A stretch of DNA of 64,000 bases from Pseudomonadota bacterium (GTDB taxonomy: Bacteria; Pseudomonadota; Alphaproteobacteria; Acetobacterales; Acetobacteraceae), in contig JAJZFB010000081.1 in assembly GCA_021805545.1 (NCBI GenBank), positions 62,001 through 126,000 on the forward strand. The letters run 5' to 3'. The translations under genes were made by a program, and so were the position numbers. This document shows positions 30,161-38,830 of the stretch, in pieces (positions within the stretch are counted from its first letter, which is position 1; every line of letters starts with the position of its first letter). The notes under the pieces are model-generated. The model saw only the letters and a list, made by a program, of their open reading frames with translations. It did not search any database and was not told the origin of the DNA.

Positions 30161-30783
30161 CGCCCCCGGCTGACTGCGCGCTCTGCCCCCGGCTGGTGGC
30201 CTACCGGGAGGCCAACCGCACAGCCATCCCGCACGGCTTCAACGCCCCTGTTCCCAGCTTCGGCCCGCTCACGGCCCGGCTGCTGGTGGTGGGCCAGGCC
30301 CCGGGGGTGAATGGCGCCAACACCACGGGCCGGCCCTTCACGGGCGATGTCGCCGGCCGGCTGCTTTATGCCGGGCTGCTGGCCGCGGGCTTCGCCAAAG
30401 GCACGTATGAAGAACGCGCCGATGACGGGCTGAAGCTCCTTGATTGCCGCGTAACCAACGCCGTGCGCTGCGCGCCGCCCCAGCACAAGCTGGAGCGCGC
30501 GGAAATCCATAATTGCCGCCCCTATCTGGCCGCGGAAATCGCCGCGATGAAGAAATTGCGCGTGTTCCTCGCCATAGGGCGGGAGCCGCATGAGGGCATT
30601 CTGCGCGTGCTGGGCCTGAAGCCTGCCGCCTATAAATTCACCCATGGCGCGCTGCATGAATTGCCCAACGGGCTGGTGCTGGCGGACAGCTTCCATACCT
30701 CGCAATACAACGTGAACACAGGCCGCCTGACAGCGGCGATGTTCGAAACGGTTGTGCGCGATATACGCGGGTTGCTGAACTAA
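30157..30783 (+). CDS. Uracil-DNA glycosylase, family 5 (UDGb-like)
   Basis: A 208-aa uracil-DNA glycosylase superfamily protein. Motif 1 is VVGQAPGVNGANTTGRPFTGDVAGRLL and motif 2 is DSFHTSQYNVNTGRLT. The NxTG element after the His region and the GANxTGRxFTGD motif resemble family 5 (UDGb), which removes uracil and some other deaminated bases. Cysteines near the N-terminus (CALCPRL) and in the middle (LLDCRVTNAVRC) fit the [4Fe-4S] cluster of families 4 and 5. It is coupled by a 4-bp overlap to the NYN nuclease gene. Confidence 0.87.
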   Translation: MTPPADCALCPRLVAYREANRTAIPHGFNAPVPSFGPLTARLLVVGQAPGVNGANTTGRPFTGDVAGRLLYAGLLAAGFAKGTYEERADDGLKLLDCRVTNAVRCAPPQHKLERAEIHNCRPYLAAEIAAMKKLRVFLAIGREPHEGILRVLGLKPAAYKFTHGALHELPNGLVLADSFHTSQYNVNTGRLTAAMFETVVRDIRGLLN

Positions 30784-30808
30784 CGCCGTTGCGGCCGTAA
30801 CGGCAATC

Positions 30809-31294
30809 CTACCGGTTCCGCAACAGCCGCGCCTTGTCCCTCTGCCAGTCGCGGTCCGCAATGGCCTGGCGCTTATCCGCCTTCTGCTTGCCCTCGGCTA
30901 TGCCCAAAGTCACCTTCGCCATGCCGCGCTCATTAAAGTGCACATCCAGCGGCACCACCGTATTCCGGTCGCGCGCGATGGCGCCAAAAATCTGGTTGCG
31001 CTCTTTCTTCTTCACCAGCAGCTTGCGTAAGCCGCGCGTATCAAAGCGCGACAGCACCCCGCCCTGATATTCCGGGATATACATATTAAAAAGATAAAGC
31101 TCGCCGTCGCGCTCGCCGGCCCAGGCCTCGTTCAGCGCCGCACGGCCAAGGCGGAGAGATTTCACCTCCGCCCCCTTCAGCACAATCCCGGCCTCTATGG
31201 TCTCAAGAATTTTGTAATCGAAACGCGCCTTGCGGTTCTGGGCCGCAATGCCGTGCGAAATCATCCCGGTCTTTTTTTTGTCTTTTCCGCTCAA
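30809..31294 (-). CDS. smpB: SsrA-binding protein SmpB
   Basis: Partner of tmRNA in trans-translation rescue of stalled ribosomes. Conserved segments are QNRKARFDYKILETIEAGIVLKGAEVKSLRLGRAALNEAWAG, ELYLFNMYIPEY, and the basic C-terminal tail KADKRQAIADRDWQRDKARLLRNR. The 161-aa length is normal. It overlaps the dapA stop by 4 bp. It is convergent with the uracil-DNA glycosylase gene across 25 bp holding a small gccgtt/aacggc inverted repeat. The ssrA gene itself is not in the window. Confidence 0.96.
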   Translation of the reverse strand: MSGKDKKKTGMISHGIAAQNRKARFDYKILETIEAGIVLKGAEVKSLRLGRAALNEAWAGERDGELYLFNMYIPEYQGGVLSRFDTRGLRKLLVKKKERNQIFGAIARDRNTVVPLDVHFNERGMAKVTLGIAEGKQKADKRQAIADRDWQRDKARLLRNR

Positions 31295-32169
31295 TGCAGC
31301 AGGCCAACTTCCAGCATCGCCGCCTTTACCCGCGCGGCACTCGCCTCCGCAACCGGCACGAGCGGCAGGCGCACATTATTGGCGCCAAACCCAAGCAACG
31401 AGGCCGCATATTTCACCGGTCCCGGATTGCTCTCGCAAAACATAGAATCATGCAGCGGCAGCAGGCGCATCTGAATATCCATTGCCGCCTTCACATCGCC
31501 GCGCACCCAGGCCGCGTGCATCTCGGCACACAGGCGCGGCGCCACGTTCGCGGTAACGGAAATACAGCCATGCCCGCCCGCGGCCAGATACGAGACCACC
31601 GTATGATCCTCTCCGGAAAGCTGGATGAAATCCGGCCCGCAGGCGCGCAGCGTATGCAGCGGGCGGGTGAGGTTGGCGGTGGCGTCCTTCACCCCGGCAA
31701 TGTTGGGCAACTGGGCCAAACGCGCCATCGTCTCCACGCTCATGTCAATCACCGAGCGCCCAGGAATGTTGTAGATGAAAATCGGCAGCGTCACCGCATC
31801 GGCAATGGCCTTGTAATGCCGGTACAGCCCTTCCTGGGTTGGCTTATTGTAATAGGGCGTCACCACCAGCACCGCGCCGGCCCCGGCCTTCTGGGCGTGC
31901 TTGGCCAGCTCAATCGCCTCGGCCGTGGAATTGGAGCCTGCCCCGGCCATTACCGGCACGCGCCCCTTTGCCGCCTCAATCGCGGCTTCCACCACGGCTT
32001 TATGCTCCTCATGGGTCAGGGTGGGCGATTCGCCCGTGGTGCCAACCGGCACAATACCGCTCGTGCCTTCCGCAATCTGCCAGGCGATCAACCGCTTATA
32101 GGCGGCAAAATCTATATTGCCATCCTCATCCATCGGCGTAATCAGCGCGGTAAGCGAGCCCTGAAACAT
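31291..32169 (-). CDS. dapA: 4-hydroxy-tetrahydrodipicolinate synthase
   Basis: Condenses pyruvate with aspartate semialdehyde in lysine/diaminopimelate biosynthesis. The barrel signatures are GIVPVGTTGESPTLTHEEH (the Thr-Thr pair), FIYNIPGRSVIDMS (catalytic Tyr) and NIAGVKDATANL (Schiff-base Lys). The 292-aa length is normal. dapA-smpB adjacency is common in alphaproteobacteria. It is divergent from the lytic transglycosylase gene across 103 bp. Confidence 0.96.
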   Translation of the reverse strand: MFQGSLTALITPMDEDGNIDFAAYKRLIAWQIAEGTSGIVPVGTTGESPTLTHEEHKAVVEAAIEAAKGRVPVMAGAGSNSTAEAIELAKHAQKAGAGAVLVVTPYYNKPTQEGLYRHYKAIADAVTLPIFIYNIPGRSVIDMSVETMARLAQLPNIAGVKDATANLTRPLHTLRACGPDFIQLSGEDHTVVSYLAAGGHGCISVTANVAPRLCAEMHAAWVRGDVKAAMDIQMRLLPLHDSMFCESNPGPVKYAASLLGFGANNVRLPLVPVAEASAARVKAAMLEVGLLH

Positions 32170-32272
32170 TTTGGTTCTATCTCCTGTCGGCCCTCACGTA
32201 ATCCGGGCGCCGCGCGCAGGCAAGGCGGCTCTCTGTTTGGCCCTGCACGGCACCGCTGCTAAAAGCGCAGGC

Positions 32273-33859
32273 ATGAGACTCCGCGCCGCTCTCCCGCTTC
32301 TGTTGCTCCCCGTTCTTACCGCCCAGCAGGCCCCTGCCCCGGCACAAATCATGGTGGATGTGCACCATGGCGATTTCGCCGCCGCCGCCGGTCTGGCAGA
32401 ACAGACTGGCGACCCGCTGGTGGAAAAGCTGGTCACCTTTTTCCGGCTTGCCGCCGGCGGGGGCTCAGCCGATGAAATCCAGGCCTTCATGCAGCAAAAC
32501 CCAGACTGGCCGGAACAAAACCTGCTCGCCCTGCGCCTGGCCCAGGCGAATGGAACAGCCGAGCACCCTATCCCCTCCGCCACACCGGCCTTTATTACGG
32601 AAGTCACGGATCTGCACGCCGCCGGGCAGGACAGTTCCGCCGCCGGCATCTGGCAAAATCATGGCCAGGAGGAATTCAATACCGCCACGCCAGACCAGCA
32701 GCAACTCTTCTGGCCAGCACAGCAAGACCTTGCCCGCGCCCTGCTGGCAGAAAACGACCCGCAAGACGCCTACAGCGTGGTTACATCGGTAAACCCCGCG
32801 CAAGGCGGCACGCCTGATATAGGGCAAGAGCTCAGCCGCGACTTCCTGGCCGGTTTCATTGCCCTGCGCTTTCTGCACCAGAATGCCATGGCCGCCCAAT
32901 GGTTCCGCGACCTGGCTGGCCTCTCTAACGCCGTTATCACCCAGGCCCGCGCCTATTACTGGCTGGCCCGCACCGAAACGGGCGCCGCCGCCACAGCCGA
33001 TTACGAGCGCGCAGCCGCCTATCCCACCACTTATTATGGCCAGCTCGCTTCCGCCGCCCTGGGCGAATCTCCCTCCACCCTGGCCCAACGTATCGAAACC
33101 GTGGATCCCCCCAGCTACACCGCCACGGATGCCATCTATTTCAGCCTGACCGAGCTGCCCCACGCCGCTGTATTGCTGATGCAGATGAACGACCCGAATG
33201 ATGCCGCGATTTTCCTCAACCGCGCGGCGCAAGAAGCCATAGATAATAAAACCCGCACCATGGACGCCAAGCTGGCCCTGGGCCTTGGCCTGCCGCAAGC
33301 AGCGGTTTCCATAGCCCGCATTGCCGGCATTGCCGGGCAAATGATGCCGGATCTGGGCTGGCCAACCCCGTACAATCCCCCCCCGGCCAATCTCGACCCC
33401 GCGGTGGCGGATGGCATTATGCGCCAGGAAAGCAGCTTCGATCCCAATGTTGTTTCCGGCTCCGGCGCCATCGGGCTGATGCAGCTTCTCCCCTCTACCG
33501 CGCGCATGACCGCAAGAAAGGCCGGGCTGCCTTACGGCAACCCCTTCGACCCCGCGCAAAACATGGCGCTCGGCACCACATATTTCGCTACCGAGCTGCG
33601 GCATTTCGGCAACTGCCTGCCCCTGGCCATCGCTGCCTATAATGCGGGCCCCACCGCTGTTGCGCGCTGGCTCAGCCAGAATGGAGACCCCGAGCTTGGC
33701 AGCCACGCCGGCGGCGCCAATATCATCGACTGGATTGAATTGATCCCCTACAGCGAGACACGGAATTACGTGCAGCGCGTAAGCGAGAACATCACCATCT
33801 ACCGCGCCAAGCTCACAGGCTCGGCCGGCTCCCCCATTACCCGCTGGCTGAACCAATGA
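32273..33859 (+). CDS. Soluble lytic murein transglycosylase (Slt family)
   Basis: A periplasmic peptidoglycan-cleaving transglycosylase, 528 aa from the chosen ATG. An N-terminal signal peptide (MRLRAALPLLLLPVLTAQQAPAPAQ) precedes a long helical superhelix domain (about 30-360) like the Slt70 U-ring. The C-terminal SLT domain holds catalytic E386 (MRQESSFDPNVVSGSGAIGLMQLLPSTA), then AYNAGPTAVARWL and IPYSETRNYVQRV. The ORF track begins 34 codons earlier; the ATG at 32273 is preferred because the signal peptide starts there. The stop overlaps pgpA by 4 bp. Confidence 0.94.
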   Translation: MRLRAALPLLLLPVLTAQQAPAPAQIMVDVHHGDFAAAAGLAEQTGDPLVEKLVTFFRLAAGGGSADEIQAFMQQNPDWPEQNLLALRLAQANGTAEHPIPSATPAFITEVTDLHAAGQDSSAAGIWQNHGQEEFNTATPDQQQLFWPAQQDLARALLAENDPQDAYSVVTSVNPAQGGTPDIGQELSRDFLAGFIALRFLHQNAMAAQWFRDLAGLSNAVITQARAYYWLARTETGAAATADYERAAAYPTTYYGQLASAALGESPSTLAQRIETVDPPSYTATDAIYFSLTELPHAAVLLMQMNDPNDAAIFLNRAAQEAIDNKTRTMDAKLALGLGLPQAAVSIARIAGIAGQMMPDLGWPTPYNPPPANLDPAVADGIMRQESSFDPNVVSGSGAIGLMQLLPSTARMTARKAGLPYGNPFDPAQNMALGTTYFATELRHFGNCLPLAIAAYNAGPTAVARWLSQNGDPELGSHAGGANIIDWIELIPYSETRNYVQRVSENITIYRAKLTGSAGSPITRWLNQ

Positions 33860-34305
33860 ATTTCCGCACCTTCATCGCCAGCGGGCTGGGCATTGGCTAT
33901 GCGCCCAAGGCGCCCGGCACATTTGGCTCCTTGCTTGGCCTTGCTTTAGGCATGGCTTTGCTGGCCGCGGGGCACATGCCGTTGCTGCTTGGCATCATCG
34001 TAACCACAGGGCTGGGCATCTGGGCCATTTCACACCTGCCTGAACATGCGGGCAACGATCCGGGCTGGATCGTCATTGACGAAATTGCCGGGCAGATGAT
34101 CCCATTACTCGCCCTCAGCCAGCTTTCCCTCGGCGCCGTGCTGCTCGCCTTCGCATTGTTCCGCCTGTTCGACATCTGGAAACCCGGCCCCGTCGCCTGG
34201 GCAGACCGGCGCCATGACGAGCTTGGCATCATGGGCGACGACCTCATCGCCGGGCTGCTCGCCTTCGCCGTTCTCTTCGTCATCCGCCTGGTTACGCCGC
34301 TATGA
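33856..34305 (+). CDS. pgpA: Phosphatidylglycerophosphatase A
   Basis: Membrane phosphatase that makes phosphatidylglycerol from PGP. Recognised by GIGYAPKAPGTFGSLLGLALG, the catalytic region DPGWIVIDEIAGQMIPLL and LFRLFDIWKPGPVAWADRRHDELGIMGDDLIAGLLA. The 149-aa length with four hydrophobic helices is typical. It overlaps slt upstream and pncC downstream by 4 bp each. Confidence 0.95.
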   Translation: MNFRTFIASGLGIGYAPKAPGTFGSLLGLALGMALLAAGHMPLLLGIIVTTGLGIWAISHLPEHAGNDPGWIVIDEIAGQMIPLLALSQLSLGAVLLAFALFRLFDIWKPGPVAWADRRHDELGIMGDDLIAGLLAFAVLFVIRLVTPL

Positions 34306-34769
34306 GCGCGGCCGCCCTGGTTGCCCTTTGCACGCAAAAGCGCCTGCGCGTGGCCACGGCGGAAAGCTGCACGGGCGGGCTGGCCGCCAGTGCCATCACC
34401 GCCATTCCCGGCGCCTCCGCCATCTTCACCCATGGCTTCGTCACTTACGCGAATGAGGCCAAAACAAAGATGCTGGGGGTGCCTGCCGCCATGCTCGCCG
34501 CGCACGGCGCTGTATCGCCAGAAGTTGCCGCCGCCATGGCACAAGGGGCGCGGGAACGCGCGTCTGCAAATCTCGCCGTCTCCACCACCGGTATTGCAGG
34601 GCCGGAAGGCGGCTCGGCCGAAAAACCCGTGGGCACGGTCTGGTTTGGCCTCGCCACGCCACGCGGCGTTACCACATATCACCGCATCTTCCCCGGTAAC
34701 CGGGATGAGGTGCGCCAGGCCAGCACCGATTTTGCCCTGGCCCTGCTGCAACAAGGAGCAGAAGCATGA
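34302..34769 (+). CDS. pncC: Nicotinamide-nucleotide amidohydrolase PncC (CinA C-terminal domain)
   Basis: A stand-alone CinA C-terminal domain of 155 aa that deamidates NMN in the pyridine nucleotide cycle. Signatures are VATAESCTGGLAASAITAIPGASAIFTHGFVTYANEAKTKMLGV and LAVSTTGIAGPEGGSAEKPVGTVWFGLA. There is no N-terminal competence/damage-inducible domain. It follows pgpA and precedes panB with 4-bp overlaps, an order often seen in alphaproteobacteria for pgpA-cinA. Confidence 0.94.
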   Translation: MSAAALVALCTQKRLRVATAESCTGGLAASAITAIPGASAIFTHGFVTYANEAKTKMLGVPAAMLAAHGAVSPEVAAAMAQGARERASANLAVSTTGIAGPEGGSAEKPVGTVWFGLATPRGVTTYHRIFPGNRDEVRQASTDFALALLQQGAEA

Positions 34770-35542
34770 CCAAGACTCTCGCCCTTTGGGAAAAAGCCAA
34801 GCGCGAAGGCCGCAAGATGGCCATTGTCACGGCCTATGACTACCCCTTTGCCCGCTTTGCCGACGAAGCCGGGCTGGACGCCATCCTCATCGGTGACTCC
34901 CTGGGCATGACAGTGGCGGGCGACGCCGATACGCTGCGCGTCTCGCTTGAGCAGATGGAGTATCACACCAGCATCGTCGCCAAAGCCGTAAAACACGCCC
35001 TGGTGATGGCCGATCTGCCCTTCGGCAGCTTCGAGGAATCTCCCCAGAAAGCCTTTTCCGCCGCCGCCAGGCTGCTCAAGGCGGGCGCGGACATCGTGAA
35101 ACTGGAAGGCGGCGCGCCAATGGTGGAAACTGTCGCCTTCCTCGCCAAGCGCGCCATTCCCGTCTGCGCCCATATCGGCCTTACACCGCAGCACATACGT
35201 CAGCTCGGCGGGTTCAAGCGCCAGGGCAAAACCCAGGAAGCCGCGCAGCTCATCCTCGAGGATGCCATCGCCCTGGCCGAAGCCGGCGCCCGCATCGTGC
35301 TGATGGAAGCCGTGCCCGCCGACCTCGCCCGCGAGATCACCCAGCGGCTTAGCATACCGACCATCGGCATAGGCGCCGGGCCGCATACCGATGCCCAGGT
35401 GCTGGTAATGCACGACATACTCGGCCTCAACCCGGATAAAGCCCCCGGCTTCGCCAAGCGCTACCTCAACGGCGCCGAACTCATCTCAACCGCCCTCACC
35501 CAATATGCCGCCGATGTGCGCGGCGGGCAGTTTCCGGGTTAA
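34766..35542 (+). CDS. panB: 3-methyl-2-oxobutanoate hydroxymethyltransferase
   Basis: First committed enzyme of pantothenate synthesis, producing ketopantoate with methylene-THF. The motifs are IVTAYDYPFARFADEAGLDAILIGDSLGMTVAG, ADLPFGSFEESPQKAFSAAARLLKAGADIVKLEGG and HIGLTPQHIRQLGGFKRQGKT. The 258-aa length is normal. It ends the slt-pgpA-pncC-panB unit; a long palindrome lies just downstream, before the convergent ftsH. Confidence 0.96.
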   Translation: MTKTLALWEKAKREGRKMAIVTAYDYPFARFADEAGLDAILIGDSLGMTVAGDADTLRVSLEQMEYHTSIVAKAVKHALVMADLPFGSFEESPQKAFSAAARLLKAGADIVKLEGGAPMVETVAFLAKRAIPVCAHIGLTPQHIRQLGGFKRQGKTQEAAQLILEDAIALAEAGARIVLMEAVPADLAREITQRLSIPTIGIGAGPHTDAQVLVMHDILGLNPDKAPGFAKRYLNGAELISTALTQYAADVRGGQFPG

Positions 35543-35549
35543 GTCCCGC

Positions 35550-35592
35550 GCCTAATACCAACGGGCATTGAGCATGACCGTTGGTATTAGGC
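35550..35592. repeat. REP-like palindrome between panB and ftsH
   Basis: Perfect 15-nt arms gcctaataccaacgg / ccgttggtattaggc. Allowing one mismatch the stem extends to 19 bp with loop tgagc. It lacks a U-tract, so it is a weak candidate for a simple terminator. It looks like a REP-type element or a bidirectional mRNA-end structure in the gap between two convergent genes. Confidence 0.8.
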
Positions 35593-35642
35593 TTATGCCT
35601 GGCGCGTGGCCGCCCCGCCAGCCCCACGCGCGAGGCAAAAAC

Positions 35643-37559
35643 TTACGCCGGAAGCGCCGGCCCCAGCCCGCCCGGCAGATCCGGTTTGGGCGCGGCGGTG
35701 GGCACCGAGGCGCGGCGGTTATCACGCGCGGGTTCATCCACCACCGTGCGGATAATCCGCTCGCCGCGCAGCACCTGCTGAATCTCATCGCCCGAAAGCG
35801 TCTCATATTCCAGCAACCCTTGCGCCATGGCCTCCAAATCGTCCCGGCGCTCGGTGAGGATGCGCTTGGCCTCGGAATAGGCATGGTCGATGAAGGCGCG
35901 CACCTCGGTGTCAATCTCGCGCGCCGTGGCTTCGGAAACGCTCTTGTTCTGCGTCACCGAGTGGCCCAGAAACACTTCCTGCCCATTATCACCGTAAGAG
36001 ACCATGCCGAGCTTCTCGGACATGCCCCATTCGGTAATCATGCGCCGCGCCGTGTCGGTGGCCATTTTTATGTCGCCTGACGCGCCGTTGGAGACCTTAT
36101 CCGCCCCAAACACCAGCTCCTCGGCCGCACGCCCGCCCATGGCCATGATAAGCTGCTGCAACAGCTTTATCTTGCTCATGGAATAGCGGTCACCTTCCGG
36201 CAGGCTCATCACCATGCCCAAGGCTCGCCCGCGCGGAATAATGGTGGCCTTATGCACCGGGTCGCATTCTGGCAGGCTGATGGAGCAAATGGCGTGCCCG
36301 CCCTCATGGTAGGCGGTCATGCGCTTCTCATCGTCGGACATCACCATCGAGCGCCGCTCGGCACCCATCATCACCTTGTCCTTGGCATTCTCGAACTCCG
36401 CCATCGAGACCACGCGCTTGCCAATGCGCGCGGCCTGCAATGCGGCCTCGTTCACCAGATTAGACAAATCGGCACCCGAAAACCCAGGCGTGCCACGCGC
36501 GATGACTTTCGGATCGACATCGGAAGCCAGGGGCACTTTGCGCATATGCACGCGCAAAATCTTCTCGCGCCCCATCACATCCGGGTTCGGCACCACCACC
36601 TGGCGGTCGAAACGGCCAGGGCGCAGCAATGCCGGGTCCAGCACGTCCGGCCGGTTGGTGGCGGCAATCAGGATCACACCCTCATTGCTCTCAAACCCGT
36701 CCATTTCCACCAGCATCTGGTTCAGGGTCTGCTCGCGCTCATCGTTACCGCCGCCCAGGCCAGCGCCGCGATGGCGGCCAACCGCGTCGATTTCATCGAT
36801 AAAGATGATGCACGGCGCGTTCTTCTTGCCCTGCTCGAACATATCGCGCACGCGGGACGCACCCACGCCCACGAACATCTCGACGAAATCCGAGCCGGAG
36901 ATGGTGAAGAACGGCACATTCGCCTCGCCCGCAATGGCGCGGGCCAGCAGCGTTTTACCCGTGCCGGGCGGGCCGACCAGCAGGCAGCCTTTGGGAATTT
37001 TGCCGCCCAGCCGCTGGAATTTCTGCGGGTCGCGCAGGAATTCCACAATCTCCTGCAACTCGCCCTTGGCCTCGTCGATGCCGGCGACATCCTCGAACGT
37101 CACGCGCCCCTGCTTTTCGGTCAGCAGCCGCGCGCGGCTCTTGCCAAAGCCCATGGCACGCCCGCCGCCGCCCTGCATCTGGCGCATGTAGAACACCCAA
37201 ACACCAATCAGCAGCAGCATCGGCGCCCAAGAGATCAACCCGCGCAGAATCGGGTTCATCGTGTCGCCATCTGGCTTGGCCGTAACGGTCACATTCGCCG
37301 CTTCCAGCTTGGGAATAAGGGTCGGGTCCTCCGGCGCGTAGGTCTCGAAGCTCTTACCATCCTTGGTGGTGCCGGTAATATCCTTGCCCGTAATGGTTAC
37401 CGATTGCACCTGGTTATCATTCACCTGCTGCAAGAAGCTGGAATAGGCGATCTCGGCGGCGTTACCCTGTGTACCGGAAGGCTGGAACACGTTGAACAAC
37501 AGCACCAGAAACAGGGCCACAACAACCCATAATGCGATGTTTCGACCCAGATTATTCAT
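35643..37559 (-). CDS. ftsH: ATP-dependent zinc metalloprotease FtsH
   Basis: Membrane AAA+ protease for quality control of membrane and some cytosolic proteins. Two N-terminal helices (about 8-25 and 109-126) flank a small periplasmic domain. The AAA module has [54 protein letters not shown] and the SRH region [19 protein letters not shown]. The zinc site is HEGGH at 418-422 (HEAGH in E. coli; the Gly variant keeps HExxH). The 638-aa length is normal. It sits downstream of tilS after a 116-bp gap without a clear signal. Confidence 0.97.
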   Translation of the reverse strand: MNNLGRNIALWVVVALFLVLLFNVFQPSGTQGNAAEIAYSSFLQQVNDNQVQSVTITGKDITGTTKDGKSFETYAPEDPTLIPKLEAANVTVTAKPDGDTMNPILRGLISWAPMLLLIGVWVFYMRQMQGGGGRAMGFGKSRARLLTEKQGRVTFEDVAGIDEAKGELQEIVEFLRDPQKFQRLGGKIPKGCLLVGPPGTGKTLLARAIAGEANVPFFTISGSDFVEMFVGVGASRVRDMFEQGKKNAPCIIFIDEIDAVGRHRGAGLGGGNDEREQTLNQMLVEMDGFESNEGVILIAATNRPDVLDPALLRPGRFDRQVVVPNPDVMGREKILRVHMRKVPLASDVDPKVIARGTPGFSGADLSNLVNEAALQAARIGKRVVSMAEFENAKDKVMMGAERRSMVMSDDEKRMTAYHEGGHAICSISLPECDPVHKATIIPRGRALGMVMSLPEGDRYSMSKIKLLQQLIMAMGGRAAEELVFGADKVSNGASGDIKMATDTARRMITEWGMSEKLGMVSYGDNGQEVFLGHSVTQNKSVSEATAREIDTEVRAFIDHAYSEAKRILTERRDDLEAMAQGLLEYETLSGDEIQQVLRGERIIRTVVDEPARDNRRASVPTAAPKPDLPGGLGPALPA

Positions 37560-37675
37560 CTAGACTTATCCGTTCTTTCATCAATTCGCGCTCTCGCCCC
37601 ACAATTTTGCCAAGGCGAATTACGCATGTGGCTATTCTGCACCGGATTCCCAGCCCAGCACAAATCATTTGCGGA

Positions 37676-38830
37676 TTAAACCCGGAATGGGTGGGATGTT
37701 GCCGGGACAGGCGGCACAAAACGCACCGGCGCGGGAAAAATCAGCGCCCCATCCGGAGCCCGCAACACCGCCATGCCACGCAAAACAACCATCGGAAGAT
37801 TATTGAATTTACGGTATTTTGTGGCATCCTCCGCCAAGGCGCCCAGCATCATCTCCGGCATGGGTGCCGCAAATAGCGTAAAACGCCGGTCCCAACGCGC
37901 GCCCGGCAGCGCGGCAACCGGCCCCGCGCAGGCCGCAGGCTCGCGCGCCAGCAGCCAGCCTGGCCCCAGCCTGCCCGCCGGCAAAATCTGCACTCCGCCC
38001 AGTGTGGCCGGGTGCAGCGCCGCCCCAAGCCGCGCCAGTGCCTCTTGCCTTGGCGCGTAATCGGCGCCGCCCAGCATACGGATGAGCGCCCCTAAAGCCG
38101 CTGGCGGCGCGCTGGCGGCATTCAGCACCGCAAACCCCTCGGGCCAAATTTGCGCATGGGCCGCCAGAAAATCGGCCACAGCCGTATCTCGCGCGGCCCG
38201 CGCCGCCGCCCCTTCAGGCTTGGCCGCAACCCCCTGCTGGCGCAGCCGCACACGCTCAAACCGCGGCGACTGGTTAGAGGGGTCTTCCACCCACGCCATC
38301 CCCTCGGCCCGCAAATATTCACGCAGCATGTCCGGCTGCACGCCCAAAAGCGGACGCAGCAGCAATATTTTGTTCCGCGCGCTCCAGCCCGGCATACCCT
38401 CCGCCCCATTTGGCCCCCGTGCGGCGCGCATGGCCACTGTCTCGGCCTGGTCCGCCGCATGGTGGCCGAGCAGCAAATGCGCAAACCCGGCCACTGAGGC
38501 TGCCTCCGCCAGCGCCTCGTGCCGCGCCCGCCGCGCCGCCTCCTGCAACCCGGCACCGCGCGGCAGGCCACAAAGGGTAATAATACGCGCCGCAATGCCA
38601 CGCGCGGCCAGCCGTTTGGCCGTTAGCGCCGCTTCCGCCGCCGCCCCGCCGCGCAACCCATGGTCGACAATAAAGCCCATGGCCTCGCCGCCACGCGCCG
38701 TGCAAAATTGCTGGGCCAGCAAAGCCAGGGCCGTGCTATCCGCCCCACCGGAAACCGCCACCGCCAGGCGCGGCGGGGTGCCGAACGGCCCCAACCGCGT
38801 CAGTGCCGCCTCGAACCAGCCTAGTTGCAA
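37676..38830 (-). CDS. tilS: tRNA(Ile)-lysidine synthase
   Basis: Converts C34 of tRNA-Ile(CAU) to lysidine. The PP-loop is LAVAVSGGADSTALALLAQQF, with IVDHGLRGGAAAEAALTAKRLAARG and LLGHHAADQAETVAMRAARG as further TilS signatures, and WVEDPSNQSPRFERVRLR. The ORF track starts 30 codons upstream within cpoB. A TTG at 38830 (preceded by aggcgaa) leaves a 10-bp overlap and places the P-loop at residues 27-33, where TilS normally has it. This start is a judgement. Confidence 0.93.
   Translation of the reverse strand: MQLGWFEAALTRLGPFGTPPRLAVAVSGGADSTALALLAQQFCTARGGEAMGFIVDHGLRGGAAAEAALTAKRLAARGIAARIITLCGLPRGAGLQEAARRARHEALAEAASVAGFAHLLLGHHAADQAETVAMRAARGPNGAEGMPGWSARNKILLLRPLLGVQPDMLREYLRAEGMAWVEDPSNQSPRFERVRLRQQGVAAKPEGAAARAARDTAVADFLAAHAQIWPEGFAVLNAASAPPAALGALIRMLGGADYAPRQEALARLGAALHPATLGGVQILPAGRLGPGWLLAREPAACAGPVAALPGARWDRRFTLFAAPMPEMMLGALAEDATKYRKFNNLPMVVLRGMAVLRAPDGALIFPAPVRFVPPVPATSHPFRV

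Noticed and set aside
36252-37532. 426-aa ORF antisense to ftsH
   Set aside because: A shadow ORF; it is His/Gln-rich as expected from antisense of GC-rich codons, and ftsH is intact on the other strand.
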